Source of the DNA: VXYL01 sp965199915
GTDB lineage: Bacteria > Pseudomonadota > Gammaproteobacteria > Pseudomonadales > Azotimanducaceae
Assembly (NCBI GenBank): GCA_965199915.1
Contig: OZ241348.1
Span: 744,001 to 808,000 of the forward strand
DNA: 64,000 nucleotides
Direction: 5' to 3'
The translations under genes and the position numbers were made by a program. The number at the start of each line of letters is the position of its first letter. Position 1 is the first letter of the stretch. The notes below the pieces were generated by a model. It worked only from the letters and a program-made list of their open reading frames with translations. It searched no databases and was not told where the DNA came from. This document shows positions 1 through 9,354 of this stretch, one piece after another.

Positions 1-3000
1 GCATCCTGCGTTATGGGCACGACGATCGAGCTGCTCGTCGTCCCGCCCGACAGCACCAAATAGCCGGTCGCGAAATAGTCTTCGGGCGACGCGTCCGCGG
101 TGTTCGGATTGCCGTCGCCCGACACCGCGTAACGGAGCACGGTGAGCGAGCGCAGCGGACGGCTCAACCGCAACGGGAGGAACAGCAACTCGCCTTCCCG
201 CACCGCGGCGGCGGCGGGAATTTCCATTACGGCGCCAACGGTCGCGACGAACGTGGCCACGGCGCGCAGGCCGGCGGCGTTCGTGGCGGTGACGCGGACG
301 GTCACCGCGCCGGCGGCGTTGGGCGTCACCACCACGCGGTCGCCATCGATTCGCGCGGTGGCGATGGCGGAGTCGCCGGACGCGACGGAGTAGACGAATC
401 CGCCCGGGCCCGCGCCGCCGAAAACGCCGCCGATGTCGACGGCGATGTCGCCGTCGGCCACCTCGAGAGTTTGGTCGGGGATCCGCGCCACCACCTGCGG
501 GCCCGGGTCCAAACGCCAGGCGCCGCGCCCGAGGGTGGCGGCGAACAACACGTTGTCCTCGAACGAGTAGTCCAAATCCCACACCGGGACATGGGGCAAC
601 CCGTCGTTCATGGCGAACCACAACCCCTCCGCATGCGGGAACATGACGTGAACGCCGGCGCGGCCGCCCACCACCACCGCGCCGTAAAGGCCAAAGAAGC
701 CGCCAGAGGGGATGATTTCGATCTTGTGCAAGTCCGCATAGTTCACCGGAGCGTCCGCCAAGTTGCCGGTGATGTCGCGCCATGTCGCACCGCCATCGTT
801 TGACGCCTGGACGCGCTCATTGTCTATGGCGTAGACCGTCTCGCAGTCTTCCTGGTCGATGACGATGTCGCGCACATGGCCGCCAACATAGCCGGTGACT
901 TCCAAGTCGTCGGCGGTTGGCGCGGCGTCCTCGCCGAACCCGCGGCGCACGGTGACTTGGCCGCTCAGGCTGTTCGACGAGGCGTGGCCGAAGTAGAGGA
1001 GATCGGGGTTGTCCGTGCAGCCGTACGCGGTTGCGGTCGCCCGCTCCAGCGCGCCGCGGCGCAAGGAGGCGGCCTCCGTCAGCGTCTCGAACCGGTCGAA
1101 CGTTTCGTACACGGACGCGGCCCCGATCACCGCGCGGCTCGGATCCACGGCGTTCAAGGAGAAGCGTTGCACAAAGCCGAAGTTGGGGTCCAGGTCGTAA
1201 ACGGAGGCGCCGTTGACGTCCAGCGCGGGATATTCGACTCCAACCAGCCGCCCGTCGGCAGCGTAGACGGTGCGCCGGAAGACGGCGAAGAACTGGAAGC
1301 TCGAATAGCGGTGCGACCGCTCCGGCGCCTCGCTGGCGTCCACGGCCACGTCGCCGCCATCGCCGCTCGACAGGGTGATCCACGCGGGACCGGCCTGCCG
1401 CTGGTCCGGCGTGCCGGTGTCCTGATTGCCGCCGATGAGCATCTCGGCCACCGGGTCGTAGGCGATGTCGTGCATCTCGCTCACCTGCAGGTTGCCGTTG
1501 AGCGAGAACCAGTCGCCGGTGTTGTCCTTGGGCGATGTGCGCCGGTAGACGCCGCCGTCGTCCACTTGAATGAGCTCGCCGCCGGCGTCGAAGACCATCT
1601 CGCGCGAGTCCGCATGCGGGGCGCTCGAACGAGCGGTGCCGCCGCCGGGAATGGCCGCGACGTCGGCGCGATGGGTCAAGTGTTCCCATTGCGGCGACGG
1701 CACCTCGCCGGTGGCCGGCACGCCGGCGTCGCCGCGGAACAGGCGCCCGGAGTAGTCGAACGCGCCCAGCGAGTTGAACGCGAGGAAGCCGCCGTCCTCC
1801 GTCTCCACGAAGTGCAGGTTTTGGCGGTCGCCGCCCACGTACACCGTGTCGCTGTCGTCCGGATCGACCAGAATGGAGAAGTGGATGGCGCCTTGGGCGC
1901 CTGGCTTGAAGCGCGGGTTCAGACCGTCCACGGCGTCGCCCACTTCCAACGTCAGGGGTAGGTCCATCGCCGTCCAAGTGTCGCCTTGATCGTCCGTGAA
2001 ACCGATGTAGTTGGCCTGTCCGGCCACCAGCACGGCCACGAAGACGCGGCCGTCCGCCCCAACGGCGAGCTCGGCGTTGTTGTTGTCGCCGAATTGGCCG
2101 TCGCGCGTTGCCGTGGAGCGGAACGCGCTCGACAGGAGCAAGTCGTGGCTGGAGGCGTCGTGCCAAGTGGCGCCGCCATCGTCGCTGCGGAAGACGCCGC
2201 GTTCGCGCATGGTCAGGTAGAGGCGATCGGCATCCGTCGGATCCGCCACCAGATCGAACGCCGGCGTCGCCACCGGCAGATCGGGCGCCCTGGCCCAGGT
2301 CGCCCCGCCGTCCGTGCTGCGGAACACGCCGCCAGTCAACAAGGCCAAGGTGGCGACCATCCGGTCGCCCCGCACGGCAAGCCCCGAGACGTTCTGCAGC
2401 GGGCCAAACACCGGATGCCGCACTTCGCGCCAAGTCTCTCCGGCGTCGCGGCTCAGCAGCAAGCCGGTGCGGTCGCCGCCGGCGCCGGCGAAGCTGCTGT
2501 AGCGGCCGATTCCGGCAACGATGGTGTTCACGTCCTCCGCGTCGAACACCAGTGCGCTGATCGAAAGCGAACTCGCGTGGTCGGTGAGCGGCCGCCATGT
2601 GGGTCGCATCGAGGTGGCGTCGTCCGTTCGCCAAACGCCGCCGTTGGTTGCGCCGATGTAGAGGATGTCGCGGTCGGTGGGATGCGCGAGCACCGTGTGT
2701 ACGGCCCCGACCACCTCGTTGTTCGGCGCCACGTTCTCGACTTGGCCGTAGAGGATGGGCGCCGGCCCTTGGGCTGTCCAACGTCCGCCGAACCCGGCCA
2801 CGCCCGACTCGCGATGGCCGCGGGCGATGGGGGCGGGGGCGGATTTGGGAACGCGCACTGCCGCCGGCGGGCTTTCCCGGATCGCCGGGGGCGGTGACCG
2901 TCGCTCCTGTTCCTCGAACATTCGCGCCGGCGCGTTCGCGGGCGGCGGCGCGCGCCTTTCCTGCCCCGCCTGGTGGGGCGGAAACCACGCGCGGTGCATC

Positions 3001-3527
3001 TCCGCAACGGCGTGTCGCCCCGCGCCCGCGGGACGAATGACGTAGGCGGTCTTTGGCGTCAGCACAGTGCCGGTCACGGTGTCGCCGCGCACCGCGAGCG
3101 TGGCCCGGCCGCCGGGAACTCCTTGCAAGCTGCCGCGCAGGGCGTGTCCCGCCGCCAATGGGAAAGCGCGTTCGACCACCATGTGGAAGAGCGCGTCCTC
3201 GAACAGGTTGAGGCGCACGGTCCAATCGCCGCCATGCGCGCGCGGGGCGGTTTCCCCCTTGGCCGGGGCAAGCGCCGCGTCCGGCGGGGCGAGGCGGCGC
3301 GTGTCAACGGTGACCAGGCGTTGCCGCTTGCTCGGCGGACCGTCCGGCGCCGGCCGAGCCGGTTGGACTTGCTCCGCATCGCTCGCCAGGGCGGCGAGCA
3401 GGGGGCCAGCGGAGGTGTTCCCGGCCGCGCCAGCGGCCGCAGCCGTGCTGGCGGCCGCCGCGCCGAACACCGCTGCAAGCAACGCGCCGCGGCTGCGCGC
3501 CGCGGAAAAACAACGCCGTGTCGGCAA
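1..3527 (-). CDS. Secreted BNR/Asp-box beta-propeller protein with Ig-like and Calx-beta-like C-terminal part (C-terminus beyond window)
   Basis: One frame stays open from position 3527 to the left edge (about 1175 codons, stop not in the window). The proposed TTG start gives a signal peptide with an Arg-rich n-region and an Ala-rich core (ALLAAVFGAAAAS). From about residue 290 there are repeated Asp-box motifs, including LSRDAGETW, RSTDGGATW, RSDDGGATW, TDDQGDTW and SNDGGATW; these mark the blade turns of sialidase/sortilin (VPS10)-type propellers. After about residue 1000 comes an Ig/cadherin-like stretch (PDQTLEVADGDIAV), then a Calx-beta-like segment reaching the window edge. No catalytic residues of a known glycosidase are recognised, so binding or scaffolding is as likely as hydrolysis. 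The start overlaps the end of the upstream TonB receptor gene, implying co-transcription and translational coupling. The exact start is uncertain because no clear Shine-Dalgarno is present. Confidence 0.8.
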   Translation of the reverse strand, partial: MPTRRCFSAARSRGALLAAVFGAAAASTAAAAGAAGNTSAGPLLAALASDAEQVQPARPAPDGPPSKRQRLVTVDTRRLAPPDAALAPAKGETAPRAHGGDWTVRLNLFEDALFHMVVERAFPLAAGHALRGSLQGVPGGRATLAVRGDTVTGTVLTPKTAYVIRPAGAGRHAVAEMHRAWFPPHQAGQERRAPPPANAPARMFEEQERRSPPPAIRESPPAAVRVPKSAPAPIARGHRESGVAGFGGRWTAQGPAPILYGQVENVAPNNEVVGAVHTVLAHPTDRDILYIGATNGGVWRTDDATSMRPTWRPLTDHASSLSISALVFDAEDVNTIVAGIGRYSSFAGAGGDRTGLLLSRDAGETWREVRHPVFGPLQNVSGLAVRGDRMVATLALLTGGVFRSTDGGATWARAPDLPVATPAFDLVADPTDADRLYLTMRERGVFRSDDGGATWHDASSHDLLLSSAFRSTATRDGQFGDNNNAELAVGADGRVFVAVLVAGQANYIGFTDDQGDTWTAMDLPLTLEVGDAVDGLNPRFKPGAQGAIHFSILVDPDDSDTVYVGGDRQNLHFVETEDGGFLAFNSLGAFDYSGRLFRGDAGVPATGEVPSPQWEHLTHRADVAAIPGGGTARSSAPHADSREMVFDAGGELIQVDDGGVYRRTSPKDNTGDWFSLNGNLQVSEMHDIAYDPVAEMLIGGNQDTGTPDQRQAGPAWITLSSGDGGDVAVDASEAPERSHRYSSFQFFAVFRRTVYAADGRLVGVEYPALDVNGASVYDLDPNFGFVQRFSLNAVDPSRAVIGAASVYETFDRFETLTEAASLRRGALERATATAYGCTDNPDLLYFGHASSNSLSGQVTVRRGFGEDAAPTADDLEVTGYVGGHVRDIVIDQEDCETVYAIDNERVQASNDGGATWRDITGNLADAPVNYADLHKIEIIPSGGFFGLYGAVVVGGRAGVHVMFPHAEGLWFAMNDGLPHVPVWDLDYSFEDNVLFAATLGRGAWRLDPGPQVVARIPDQTLEVADGDIAVDIGGVFGGAGPGGFVYSVASGDSAIATARIDGDRVVVTPNAAGAVTVRVTATNAAGLRAVATFVATVGAVMEIPAAAAVREGELLFLPLRLSRPLRSLTVLRYAVSGDGNPNTADASPEDYFATGYLVLSGGTTSSSIVVPITQD

Positions 3528-3531
3528 GTGG

Positions 3532-6198
3532 CTACCGGGGGAGACCAAGGCGCACCTCCAAGCGCGCGAACGCGCGCCGCCCGCGCGGGTCGGCGGAGCG
3601 AACATCATAGCTGCCGGCGACGTTCACGAACGGCGGATCCGCGTCGGTGAAATTGACCACGCCGAACCGCAGCGTGGTCCCCGTGCCGCGCCCGAGGGCG
3701 GCGCCGAGGTCCACGCCGACGTTCGCGTCCCATGTCGCGAAGGCGTCGATGGCGCCGCCGCTGTCGTCTTCATAGGCGCCGACGTGCCGCAGCAGCAGGT
3801 TGGCGCTGGCGACGCCGCGCGAGAAGCGCAGGCCGGCGTTGGCCTTGAACGCCTGGTTCGGCGCGCCCACATTGCCGCGGTTCAAGCGTCCCAAGCCGTC
3901 CCTGCGCCGACCGGCGTTGGTGACATCGTACCGAAGAATGACAGTGCCTTCCACGAATGGCGCGAGATCGCCCCACGCGGTGGCGAAACTCGCCCGGGCG
4001 GAGAAGTCGACGCCGCGGGTGTCGATGGCGTCGGCGTTGATGAACGCCACGTTGACGATGGCGATGGTTCCCGCCGATGTGCGCCGCACGCGCGCGTCGA
4101 ACGGGTCCGCGCTGACGATGGCCTGGGCGTTGTCCTTCCGCAATACGTCTTGGAAGGAGTAGTCCCAAACGTCCACCCCGAACTCTAGGTTGCGCCGCGG
4201 CCGGGGCCGCGGCCGCCATGTGGCGCCCATGTTGAAGGCCGTAGAGGTCTCCGGCCGCAGTTGCGGATTGCCCACCGTGCGGCGTCCGGCGAAGGTGCGC
4301 GAGCCGTCGTGGTCGAGGATGTTCACGAAGTTGGTTTGCGCGCCTTGGGTCTGAAACGTAGAGGGCGCGCGGAACGACGTGCCAACCGACGCGCGCAAAG
4401 ACCAGGCCGGCGTTGGGGCGAACAGCAGCATGACCTTGGGGTCCCAAGTGTGGCCCACGCCGCCGCCGTAGTCCTCGTAGCGCAGCGCCGCGATCACTTC
4501 CGCGGAGCGCGTCAAGGGCAGCGCCAGTTCGCCGTACGCGGCGCGCACGTTGGTGCTGCCGGCGAAGTTCGGATTGCCGATGAGGAACGCGAATCCGTCC
4601 TGGGTGGTGATGGAGTCGTAGTTCGTGCCGAGCGACTCCTCGCGCAGCTGCAGGCCGGCGGCGAAGCCGATCGGTCCGCCGCCCAAGTCGCCGAAGAAGC
4701 CGGTGACGTTGGCGTCCAGCACTTGCATCTCGGATTCCGCATCGCCCAGATAGTCGCCGATGATGAAGTCGCGCAGGCGCGGATCGTTGAATGTGGCCGC
4801 GCCGGGGGCGGCCCCGAACGCCGAACTGAACGGATTGAAGTAGCGGCACTCGCCCGCGCCGGGGCGCGCCGGCGTTGCGGCGTTCGGGCTGGTGTCGCAG
4901 CCGGCGCCGCCGAAACCGCGCAACGCCGCTTGGAAGTTCGCCGCGATCACGTCCCGGGGGTTCAAGAGCGCGTCGTTGGCGGCGCGAATGTAGGCCACAT
5001 CCCAGCCGAAGCCGGCGCCGAACTCGCCTTCGGCGCCGAACGCCACGCGCACCGTGTTGTGCTGGTAGTAGTTGACCTCCGGCGGGTGGCCGACCCCGAA
5101 CGGGCGGCCTTGGAACAGCACGTCCTCGCCGAACACGTTGCCGGGATTGTCCACCGGCACCAGCGGCGTGTTCAGCACCGGGAAGCTCGGCGACACCTCG
5201 CGGCTCACGTCGTTCCTGGCGTAGCCTGCCTCGGCCCACAGCCACACGCCCGGCCGCGCTGGCCAATCGGCGCGCGCGTAGCCCTGCAACCGCGACTCCA
5301 CCGGCACGGCGGTGATCTGCGGGCCGTAATCGAAGCGGCAGATCGTGCCGCCGCCGGCGAGCGTTTGCAGCAGCCCGCCGTTCTCGCCGCAGCCGGGGTC
5401 CGCCACCGTGCGGCCCAGGGACGGCACATGAAAGCTGCCCGGATTGCCGAAGCCGCTGGTGGCGGGGCGCAGCCAATCCACCTCGCCGAGCAGCAGCGAA
5501 CTGCGGTCCAAGTAGCTCGCGGCGAGCAGGAACGAGCCGCCGTCGCCAACGGCGCCGCCAAACACGCCGTCCACGTTGAGATCGCTCTGCGAGCCGTTGC
5601 CGGTTCGCCGCCGGTACTCCACCTGCAATTCCAAGCCGTCGAAGCCACGCCGGGTGAGGAAGTTCGCCACGCCGGCCACCGCGTCCGAACCGTAAATGGC
5701 GGACGCGCCGTCCTTGAGGACTTCCACGCGTTCCACCGCCAACACCGGCACCAGCGCCGCCAAGTCCACGAAACTCGCGCCGTCGTCGGTTGGCGCCGCG
5801 GAGAACACCTGCCGCTTGCCGTTCAACAACACGAGGGTGGAGGAGACGCCCAGCCCGCGCAGGTTGACGTTGGCGGTGCCGGCGGTGAAGTTCTGCGTCA
5901 GGTTGTCCGAGTTGTTCTCGGCGCCGTTGTTGATGGAGAGGATGTCCACCAAGTCGCGCAGGTCTTTGGTGGCGCGGGCGCGCAGATCGTCCGCGCCGAC
6001 CTCGGTGAGAGGGGAGGGCGATGCGGCTTGCCGCTTGATGCGGCTGCCGGTGCGGGCCACCACCACGACTTCCTCGATGTCCGCCGCCTCGGCGCGGACG
6101 CCCTGCTCCGCGGCGACGGGCGGCCCGGCCGCAACGGCCAACACCGCGCCGAGCAGCCAAGGCGGGGGCGGCCATGCAAGTCGTGGCGGCGAACGCAT
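3532..6198 (-). CDS. TonB-dependent outer-membrane receptor
   Basis: An 888-aa protein. The ATG at 6198 gives MRSPPRLAW followed by a hydrophobic signal peptide ending near PPVAAEQ; more upstream starts lack such a leader. A TonB-box-like stretch (IEEVVVVA) precedes a plug domain with LVDILSINNGAENN, VNLRGLGVSSTLVLLNGKR and the plug signature VERVEVLKDGASAIYGSDAV. The rest is a long, aromatic-rich region typical of a 22-strand barrel. The family imports siderophores, cobalamin or oligosaccharides across the outer membrane with TonB-ExbBD energy; the substrate here cannot be told from sequence. The C-terminus ends ARLEVRLGLPR rather than in the usual terminal Phe/Tyr, which is mildly unusual for BAM recognition. 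The BNR-protein gene follows with an overlapping start, so the two probably act together at the cell surface. Confidence 0.9.
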   Translation of the reverse strand: MRSPPRLAWPPPPWLLGAVLAVAAGPPVAAEQGVRAEAADIEEVVVVARTGSRIKRQAASPSPLTEVGADDLRARATKDLRDLVDILSINNGAENNSDNLTQNFTAGTANVNLRGLGVSSTLVLLNGKRQVFSAAPTDDGASFVDLAALVPVLAVERVEVLKDGASAIYGSDAVAGVANFLTRRGFDGLELQVEYRRRTGNGSQSDLNVDGVFGGAVGDGGSFLLAASYLDRSSLLLGEVDWLRPATSGFGNPGSFHVPSLGRTVADPGCGENGGLLQTLAGGGTICRFDYGPQITAVPVESRLQGYARADWPARPGVWLWAEAGYARNDVSREVSPSFPVLNTPLVPVDNPGNVFGEDVLFQGRPFGVGHPPEVNYYQHNTVRVAFGAEGEFGAGFGWDVAYIRAANDALLNPRDVIAANFQAALRGFGGAGCDTSPNAATPARPGAGECRYFNPFSSAFGAAPGAATFNDPRLRDFIIGDYLGDAESEMQVLDANVTGFFGDLGGGPIGFAAGLQLREESLGTNYDSITTQDGFAFLIGNPNFAGSTNVRAAYGELALPLTRSAEVIAALRYEDYGGGVGHTWDPKVMLLFAPTPAWSLRASVGTSFRAPSTFQTQGAQTNFVNILDHDGSRTFAGRRTVGNPQLRPETSTAFNMGATWRPRPRPRRNLEFGVDVWDYSFQDVLRKDNAQAIVSADPFDARVRRTSAGTIAIVNVAFINADAIDTRGVDFSARASFATAWGDLAPFVEGTVILRYDVTNAGRRRDGLGRLNRGNVGAPNQAFKANAGLRFSRGVASANLLLRHVGAYEDDSGGAIDAFATWDANVGVDLGAALGRGTGTTLRFGVVNFTDADPPFVNVAGSYDVRSADPRGRRAFARLEVRLGLPR

Positions 6199-6280
6199 GG
6201 CGTGCGAGTATCGCACATGCGTTGCGGAGCGGGGTTGCGGGAAACCACAAACCACCACCACTGGCGCGCGCTGGGGGTGT

Positions 6281-6310
6281 TTGCGGTTCGGTGGCCGGCG
6301 GCGGTAGTGT
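6281..6310 (+). promoter_or_regulatory. Weak candidate promoter for the DUF6311-type gene
   Basis: TTGCGG (6281-6286) and TAGTGT (6305-6310) are separated by 18 bases, which would leave a leader of about 20 bases to the TTG start at 6338. The match to consensus is poor and the site lies in the 139-base gap between two divergent genes. No better pair was seen there by eye. Confidence 0.22.
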
Positions 6311-6337
6311 TTCGCTGTCAAACTCGGAGTTGCCTCC

Positions 6338-7972
6338 TTGCCGCACCTGTTGCAGCTGTTGCAACACGCCGGCCGCGCTTTGCTCCGCCGGCGGCAAGGC
6401 AAGGCGCTGCCGCTCTGCCTCGCGGCGCTGCTCGGCCTCGGTGTGGCGCTCGCGGTGTATCCGCCGGCGTTCATCGCCGGCGACGCGGCGCGCTTCCACT
6501 CGTTCATCCTCCACCCCAACGACGCCGTGGAGTACACGATGGCTTGGCGGGCGCTCGCCGAATATGGAGCGCCTTGGCCATCGCTCAGGAGCGCGATCTT
6601 CAATTACCCGCAAGGCGCCTCCATGGCGCTGCAGGACGGCTTGCCTCTGGCGGCCACGGTGTTTCGCCCGCTGCTGCCGCACCTGCCGGAGGGGTTTCAC
6701 TATTTCGGCTGGTGGACCGCGCTCGCGGTGGTGCTGCAAGGAGTCGGTGGCGTGGCCCTGTTGCGCGCCGCCGGGGCGCGGGGCGCGCTGGCGGGATTGT
6801 GCGCCGCGGCCTTGGCGCTGGCCATGCCGATCTTCGTCGGGCGGCTGGTGCAGTCGCATGTGGCGCTTTGCACGCAGTGGCTGTTGCTGCTGGCGGTCGC
6901 CTTGTGCGTGCTGGCGACGCGGCAACCGGTGGCGCTTGGTCGTGCGTTCCTGGCCGCCGCGCCGTTGGCGCTCGGCGCGGTGGCCGTGCATCCGCTGCTC
7001 GGTCTGCAGGTGCTCGTGTTCGCGTTGACGGCGCTGTGGCTCGCGGTCGGACGCTGGCCGCGGCGGGTTGCGGCGGGCGCGGTCCTGTGCGGGTTGTTCG
7101 CCGGCGCGTGCGCGTGGTTGGGCCTCTTCGACGTTGCGAGTTTTGGCAACCGCGTCGCCCTCGGCAGTTTCGGTTTCTCGCCGTGGGCGATGATCGTCGG
7201 CGAACCCGACTATGTCCGCGCGTTCTACGGCTCGCAAGGCGTGGAGCAGGACGCGTGGCTCGGCTGGGGGTGCGTGTTGCTGCTGTTCGCGTCGGTGTTG
7301 TTGCGGCCCCGGGCGCGCGTTGCCAACACGCCGCTCGCCTGGGTGGTGCTGGTGTTGGCGTTGGCGGCGGTGTCGCCCTGGTGGAGGCACGGGTTGCGCG
7401 TCATGGACTGGTCGGTGCTGCTGCCGGACTTCGTGGCCGACCTCTATGCCGTGCATCGCGCCACGGTGCGCCTTGCGTGGCCGCTGGTCATGTGCCTCAC
7501 CGTGTTGCCGCTCGCGCACATCGTGCGCACTTGGCCGCGCCGCCGAGCGGCTCTCGTGGTCGGCTTGGCGTTGCCGCTGCAGGCTTTCGCCGCGTATCCC
7601 TACTGGGCGGCGGAGGCGGAACAGGCGCGCCGCGCCTACCAAGCCCCGGCGCCGCCGCCGGCCACGATGGCGGGCGCCACGCGGCTGGTCGCCGCCCCGG
7701 GCGTCGGCGGCGCGACCATGGGGCGGGGGCACTGGCGCTACGCGATGCACTTGGCGTTGGCCACGGGCGCGCCCGTTGATGGCGGCGTGTTCGCGCGTCC
7801 ACCGAACGCCGACGCCCGGCGCCGGGCTTTGCAGCGGCCTCCGCTGCAAGGCGTGCGCTATGTGGCACCGGCGCCGGCCGGCGGCGAGTTGCCCACGCGC
7901 CTGCCGCCGGTGCCGGTGTCCCTCGATTGCGCGCGCTGGGAAATCCTGCTCGTGTGCAGGCGCGCGCCCTAG
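6338..7972 (+). CDS. Multi-spanning inner-membrane protein, DUF6311 type (GT-C glycosyltransferase-like)
   Basis: A 544-aa protein with about ten or more predicted hydrophobic helices. The TTG start is chosen because GGAG lies 8 bases upstream and no ATG or GTG fits better. The N-terminal third carries the arrangement typical of DUF6311 proteins: an Asp-containing loop after the first helix (FIAGDAARFHSF), then FNYPQGASMALQDGLPL and HYFGWWTALAVVLQG. Members resemble lipid-linked-sugar glycosyltransferases of the GT-C fold, in which acidic residues of the first periplasmic loop are catalytic. That activity is inferred here. The C-terminal ~100 residues are a soluble periplasmic-looking tail rich in Pro and Ala. 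The gene stands alone, divergent from the TonB receptor and followed by a hairpin, so no pathway is indicated by its neighbours. Confidence 0.7.
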   Translation: MPHLLQLLQHAGRALLRRRQGKALPLCLAALLGLGVALAVYPPAFIAGDAARFHSFILHPNDAVEYTMAWRALAEYGAPWPSLRSAIFNYPQGASMALQDGLPLAATVFRPLLPHLPEGFHYFGWWTALAVVLQGVGGVALLRAAGARGALAGLCAAALALAMPIFVGRLVQSHVALCTQWLLLLAVALCVLATRQPVALGRAFLAAAPLALGAVAVHPLLGLQVLVFALTALWLAVGRWPRRVAAGAVLCGLFAGACAWLGLFDVASFGNRVALGSFGFSPWAMIVGEPDYVRAFYGSQGVEQDAWLGWGCVLLLFASVLLRPRARVANTPLAWVVLVLALAAVSPWWRHGLRVMDWSVLLPDFVADLYAVHRATVRLAWPLVMCLTVLPLAHIVRTWPRRRAALVVGLALPLQAFAAYPYWAAEAEQARRAYQAPAPPPATMAGATRLVAAPGVGGATMGRGHWRYAMHLALATGAPVDGGVFARPPNADARRRALQRPPLQGVRYVAPAPAGGELPTRLPPVPVSLDCARWEILLVCRRAP

Positions 7973-7998
7973 CGGGTGCGCGCCCTGCCGGGCGCGTT

Positions 7999-8019
7999 GG
8001 AGTTTGCTTCGCAAACTCC
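7999..8019 (+). terminator. Perfect 9-bp hairpin downstream of the DUF6311-type gene
   Basis: GGAGTTTGC and GCAAACTCC form a perfect 9-bp stem around a TTC loop, 27 bases after the stop codon. There is no run of T on either side, so it is not a canonical intrinsic terminator. It could protect the 3' end or assist termination before the tRNA gene. Confidence 0.45.
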
Positions 8020-8066
8020 GTGGTTGCCGCAAGACTTGACTCGTGACTCGTTCGTGCGGCGACGTG

Positions 8067-8075
8067 TGCTAGAGT
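8067..8075 (+). promoter_or_regulatory. Extended -10 element likely driving tRNA-Val
   Basis: TGC followed by TAGAGT lies 37 bases before the first tRNA base, a suitable distance for a short tRNA leader. The only good -35-like hexamer (TTGACT at 8036-8041) is 28 bases away, too far for normal sigma-70 spacing, so recognition would rest on the extended -10. Confidence 0.4.
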
Positions 8076-8111
8076 CTTGGCTTCGCGTCGCTCTTGCGAC
8101 CGCGTGGTGCC

Positions 8112-8188
8112 AGGCGCGTAGCTCAGTTGGTTAGAGCACCACCTTGACATGGTGGGGGTCGTTGGTTCGAATCCAATCGCGCCTACCA
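8112..8188 (+). tRNA. tRNA-Val(GAC)
   Basis: The acceptor arms AGGCGCG and CGCGCCT pair over 7 bp and are followed by an encoded ACCA. The D-arm reads GCTCAGTTGGTTAGAGC. The anticodon stem CCACC/GGTGG encloses the loop TTGACAT, giving anticodon GAC (reads GTC, valine). The T-arm GTTGG-TTCGAAT-CCAAT is canonical. Every arm can be folded by hand. Confidence 0.97.
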
Positions 8189-8264
8189 GCATTCTGGAGC
8201 GTTTTTGCGAGCGATCGGGCTGGCGGTCGCGGCAGCAATCGAGGAACAAATAGGGAGGTCGGAC

Positions 8265-9335
8265 GTGGCGAAACCCGTGTCGCCGGCCGATGGCCCGGTC
8301 GCCGTTACCGGCGCGAGCGGCTACATCGGCTCTTGGATCGTGCGCGACTGCGCCGAGCAGGGCTACGAGGTGCGCGCCTGCGTGCGCGATCCGAGCGCGC
8401 CGCCGAAAACGGACCACCTGCGGGCGCTGAACGACGCCGGGCTGCGCGGCGCCGTGACGTTGGCCGAGGGCGACTTGTTCGCGCCCGGCAGCTACGACGA
8501 CGCCTTCGCGGATTGTTGCGCGGTGATCCACGCCGGAGCGGCGGTGGGCTACAACCGCGAGACGCCGCAGCAGGTGTACGACGGCTGCTTCACCGAGGTG
8601 CGGCACGTCTTGGACAGCGCCGTGAAGGCCGGCGCGCGGCGGTTCGTGTTCACCAGCTCCTTCGCCGCCGTCGGTCATCCGCGTCCGGAGGGCTACGTCT
8701 TCACCGAGAAGGACTGGTGCGGCGACAACGTCGAAGCCTACCGCGGGCGCTGGACGCGCGAGCGCATTCCCGAAAACCGCGACTTCGCCTACGCGATGGC
8801 GAAGGCGGAAGCCGAGCGCATGCTCTACAAAGAGGCGGAAGACCACGGCGGCTTCGACGCCATGTCCATCCTGCCGCTGCACGTGATCGGGCCGCTCATG
8901 TGCGCCAACCACGATCAAGGCTGGAGTTGGCAGAACTGCATTCGCCACATGGTGGCCGGCAAGGACTACAAGAAGTCGCGCGGCGGGCGCATGTTGTGGA
9001 ACAACGTGGACGTGCGCGACGTGGCGCGGGCGCATCGCCTCTGCGCGGAGAGCGGCGCGGCCAAGAACGGTTCGCGCTACATCCTCTCGGCGGCCGACCG
9101 CAGCGGCGAGTTGTTCACTTGGCAAATGCAGGCGCGCCTTGCGGCGTTGTTCCCTTCGGCGCCGCACGTCGGCGGCGAGGAAATGGACGGCGGCGCGCCG
9201 GCGCAGCACACCTACGACTCGCCGCGCTCGTATTGCCTGCTCGCCAAGCAGGAGCTCGGGCTCGAAACCTACTCCATCGACGAGACGCTGCGCGCCACCG
9301 TGGACTCGTATTTCGCCCTCGGGCTGCTGCCGTAG
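8265..9335 (+). CDS. Extended short-chain dehydrogenase/reductase (NAD-dependent epimerase/dehydratase, dihydroflavonol-reductase-like)
   Basis: The GTG at 8265 is preferred because GGGAGGT sits 5 bases upstream; an upstream ATG at 8205 would add 20 residues before the fold. The product is 356 aa. Residues 15-22 (TGASGYIG) form the Rossmann nucleotide-binding loop; the catalytic set is Ser131/132 (FTSSFAAV) and Tyr176-x3-Lys180 (YAMAK). Length and motifs fit extended SDRs of the dihydroflavonol-4-reductase/3-beta-HSD group, which reduce or oxidise a secondary alcohol/ketone on a small molecule; the substrate is unknown. The stop codon is followed 19 bases later by the proposed GTG start of a TonB receptor on the same strand, so the enzyme may modify what that receptor imports. 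Confidence 0.85.
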   Translation: MAKPVSPADGPVAVTGASGYIGSWIVRDCAEQGYEVRACVRDPSAPPKTDHLRALNDAGLRGAVTLAEGDLFAPGSYDDAFADCCAVIHAGAAVGYNRETPQQVYDGCFTEVRHVLDSAVKAGARRFVFTSSFAAVGHPRPEGYVFTEKDWCGDNVEAYRGRWTRERIPENRDFAYAMAKAEAERMLYKEAEDHGGFDAMSILPLHVIGPLMCANHDQGWSWQNCIRHMVAGKDYKKSRGGRMLWNNVDVRDVARAHRLCAESGAAKNGSRYILSAADRSGELFTWQMQARLAALFPSAPHVGGEEMDGGAPAQHTYDSPRSYCLLAKQELGLETYSIDETLRATVDSYFALGLLP

Positions 9336-9354
9336 CGCCGCCGGCGAACGTTGC

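Noticed and set aside
817..3225. An 802-codon minus-strand frame starting at 3225.
   Set aside because: It is Arg-rich with no domain. The neighbouring minus frame through the same DNA encodes clear Asp-box motifs and is the real gene.
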